From the NCBI GenBank assembly GCA_017883495.1, contig JADGNL010000230.1:1-6249 (forward strand): a DNA stretch of 6,249 nt, given 5' to 3'. The notes below the pieces were generated by a model, which saw only the letters and a list, made by a program, of their open reading frames with translations, was not told where the DNA came from and did no database searches. The DNA comes from Methanomicrobiales archaeon (GTDB lineage Archaea; Halobacteriota; Methanomicrobia; Methanomicrobiales; Methanospirillaceae). The number at the start of each line of letters is the position of its first letter. The stretch's first letter is position 1. This document shows positions 5,274-6,249 of this stretch, one piece after another. Position numbers and translations under genes: made by a program.

Positions 5274-6085
5274 TCGAGGAGCTCTTCGAGATCGAACGAC
5301 TCGCCTACGGCGACAGCCCCGTGCACCGGCTCGACGCCCGGGTCAAGCTCGTGGTCGTGTTTGCGGCGGTCATCGCGCTTGTCGCGTATCCCGTCGATGG
5401 GTCGGTCTACCTCCTGGCGGCTGTCATGGGCGCGCTCCTCCTCTCCCTCCTCCTCCTCTCGCGGGTGCCGCTCCGGACGTTCCTGCTCCGCGTCGGCGCC
5501 ATCCTTCCCTTCGGCCTCTCGATCCTCCTGCTCCAGGTGCTCTTCCCGCCGGTCGCATTCGCGTCCCCGACGGTGCTCCTCACCCTGCCGCTCGGGGTCG
5601 AGGTCACGGCCGAGGCGCTCGCCAAGGCCTCGATGATCGGGGCCCGGTTCGTGCTCTGCATCGGCTTCGTGGTCCTCCTCTCCTCGACGACCCGGCTCCA
5701 GGACCTGCTGACCGGGGCCCGCCGGCTCGGCTTTCCGTCCGAGTTCACCCTGATCCTCGGGATGATGGCCCGGTACCTCTTCGTCTTCGGCCAGATGTTC
5801 GTCCGGGTCCGGAACGCGCTCGCGACCCGCTGCTTCGACCCGTTCGACCGGTCCCTCCCGTACGGTTACCGGGTCCGGCAGCTCGGGAACACGGTCGGGA
5901 CGATGTTCCTCCGGTCGTACGAGCAGGGCGAGCGGACGTACACGGCCATGCTCTGCCGCGGGTACGGCCGGGACGCCTACCTCTTCGTGCAGAAGAAGCC
6001 GCTCTCGCGCCGCGACTGGACGGTCCTCGCGGTCTGCATGGCAGTCGTCTGCGGGGCGCCGGTGCTGCTGCACCTCGCGGCCTGA
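5270..6085 (+). CDS. cbiQ: CbiQ, transmembrane coupling (T) component of the cobalt/nickel ECF transporter
   Basis: Membrane protein of 271 residues that links the CbiO ATPase to CbiM/CbiN. The N-terminal cytoplasmic part has the family sequence SPVHRLDARVKL (16-27), followed by hydrophobic helices at about 27-42, 46-64, 74-92, 122-140 and a C-terminal one at about 250-268. The coupling helices carry the conserved Arg motifs: TGARRLGFPSEF (148-159), and AMLCRGYGRD at 226-235, the Ala-x-x-x-Arg-Gly signature that docks in the ATPase groove. The start overlaps the cbiO stop (ATGA), with GAGG-like sequence only further upstream, so translation is probably coupled. It ends the operon; no T-rich terminator is seen in the 42 bases before the next gene. 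Confidence 0.95.
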   Translation: MIEELFEIERLAYGDSPVHRLDARVKLVVVFAAVIALVAYPVDGSVYLLAAVMGALLLSLLLLSRVPLRTFLLRVGAILPFGLSILLLQVLFPPVAFASPTVLLTLPLGVEVTAEALAKASMIGARFVLCIGFVVLLSSTTRLQDLLTGARRLGFPSEFTLILGMMARYLFVFGQMFVRVRNALATRCFDPFDRSLPYGYRVRQLGNTVGTMFLRSYEQGERTYTAMLCRGYGRDAYLFVQKKPLSRRDWTVLAVCMAVVCGAPVLLHLAA

Positions 6086-6096
6086 CGCCCGGCGCG

Positions 6097-6104
6097 TTCA
6101 AATA
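6097..6104 (+). promoter_or_regulatory. TATA box for the phosphatase gene
   Basis: TTCAAATA is centred about 27 bases before the ATG at 6128, the leaderless spacing, and no Shine-Dalgarno motif precedes that codon. This suggests the phosphatase has its own promoter separate from the transporter operon. Confidence 0.5.
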
Positions 6105-6118
6105 GGACCGGGACTATC

Positions 6119-6142
6119 TCCCCTTTCATGTCCCCTTTCATG
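6119..6142 (+). repeat. Tandem 12-base duplication carrying the start codon
   Basis: Two perfect copies of TCCCCTTTCATG (6119-6130 and 6131-6142). Each ends in ATG, and both ATGs are in the same frame, so the second copy adds Ser-Pro-Phe-Met to the N-terminus if the first is used. Confidence 0.95.
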
Positions 6143-6249
6143 AACGCGACGGCATGGACGCCCGGGGCCGCCTGGCTGACGGACCGGGGACGGTCGCGGG
6201 AGTCGAACGAGGACGCGGTCGGCGCCGACCCCGGGCGCGAAGTCTACGT
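6128..6249 (+). CDS. PP2C-family serine/threonine protein phosphatase (N-terminal fragment)
   Basis: The first 40 codons only; the gene runs off the window edge. Residues 18-30, TDRGRSRESNEDA, match the opening motif of bacterial and archaeal PP2C phosphatases (S/T-D-x-G-x-x-R-x-x-N-E-D-x), in which the Arg contacts substrate phosphate and the acidic pair leads to the metal site. EVYV at the fragment end should lead into the VADGMGG-type metal-binding strand, which is out of view. Such enzymes are soluble Mn/Mg-dependent phosphatases that reverse Ser/Thr phosphorylation. ATG 6128 is preferred over ATG 6140 because of the TATA spacing; both are possible. It seems unrelated in function to the metal transporter. 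Confidence 0.85.
   Translation, partial: MSPFMNATAWTPGAAWLTDRGRSRESNEDAVGADPGREVY

Noticed and set aside
5210..6073. A 287-codon minus-strand frame antisense to cbiQ rich in Glu, Arg and Asp
   Set aside because: It is a mirror of the GC-biased codons of cbiQ; the plus strand encodes a clear membrane protein with family motifs.

Overview
This is very GC-rich DNA. TATA-like boxes lie about 25-28 bases before several start codons that have no ribosome binding site (leaderless pattern), while other starts carry Shine-Dalgarno motifs. That mix, with a PDGLE-type CbiN and a cbiM-N-O-Q metal transporter, suggests a euryarchaeon, most likely a high-GC methanogen of the Methanomicrobiales (inference; no rRNA or methanogenesis gene is present).

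Left part (about 1-2323, minus strand): an accessory cassette of ten very small genes read right to left from an AT-rich divergent promoter. It begins with a ribbon-helix-helix (RHH) regulator, passes through unrecognised small proteins, a zinc-ribbon protein and a possible free-standing SAM-like domain of the tyrosine-recombinase type, and ends with a 174-residue CcdA-like RHH protein. Every junction overlaps or abuts (ATGA, GTGA, TGATG or TGA|ATG), so translation is probably coupled throughout. The next-to-last reading frame, only 37 codons, contains an (AG)14 microsatellite. A change of one repeat unit would alter how ribosomes reach the last gene, so this is a candidate slip-strand switch. 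The cassette resembles early or regulatory regions of archaeal proviruses or integrated plasmids, but no integrase catalytic domain, capsid or replication gene is visible.

Middle (2411-3430, plus strand): a second, divergent RHH protein and a 46-residue protein with a well-placed leaderless promoter. Roughly 580 bases without a convincing gene follow, holding small dyads and the promoter region of the transporter operon.

Right part (3431-6085, plus strand): a complete energy-coupling-factor (ECF) type uptake system for cobalt or nickel. It comprises CbiM (substrate-binding membrane protein with the metal-binding Met1-His2 and His67), a CbiN-like PDGLE protein, the ATPase CbiO and the transmembrane coupling protein CbiQ. 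M/N and O/Q overlap by ATGA; O starts 23 bases after N. The window closes with the first 40 codons of a PP2C-type serine/threonine phosphatase whose start codon lies in a perfect 12-base tandem duplication.
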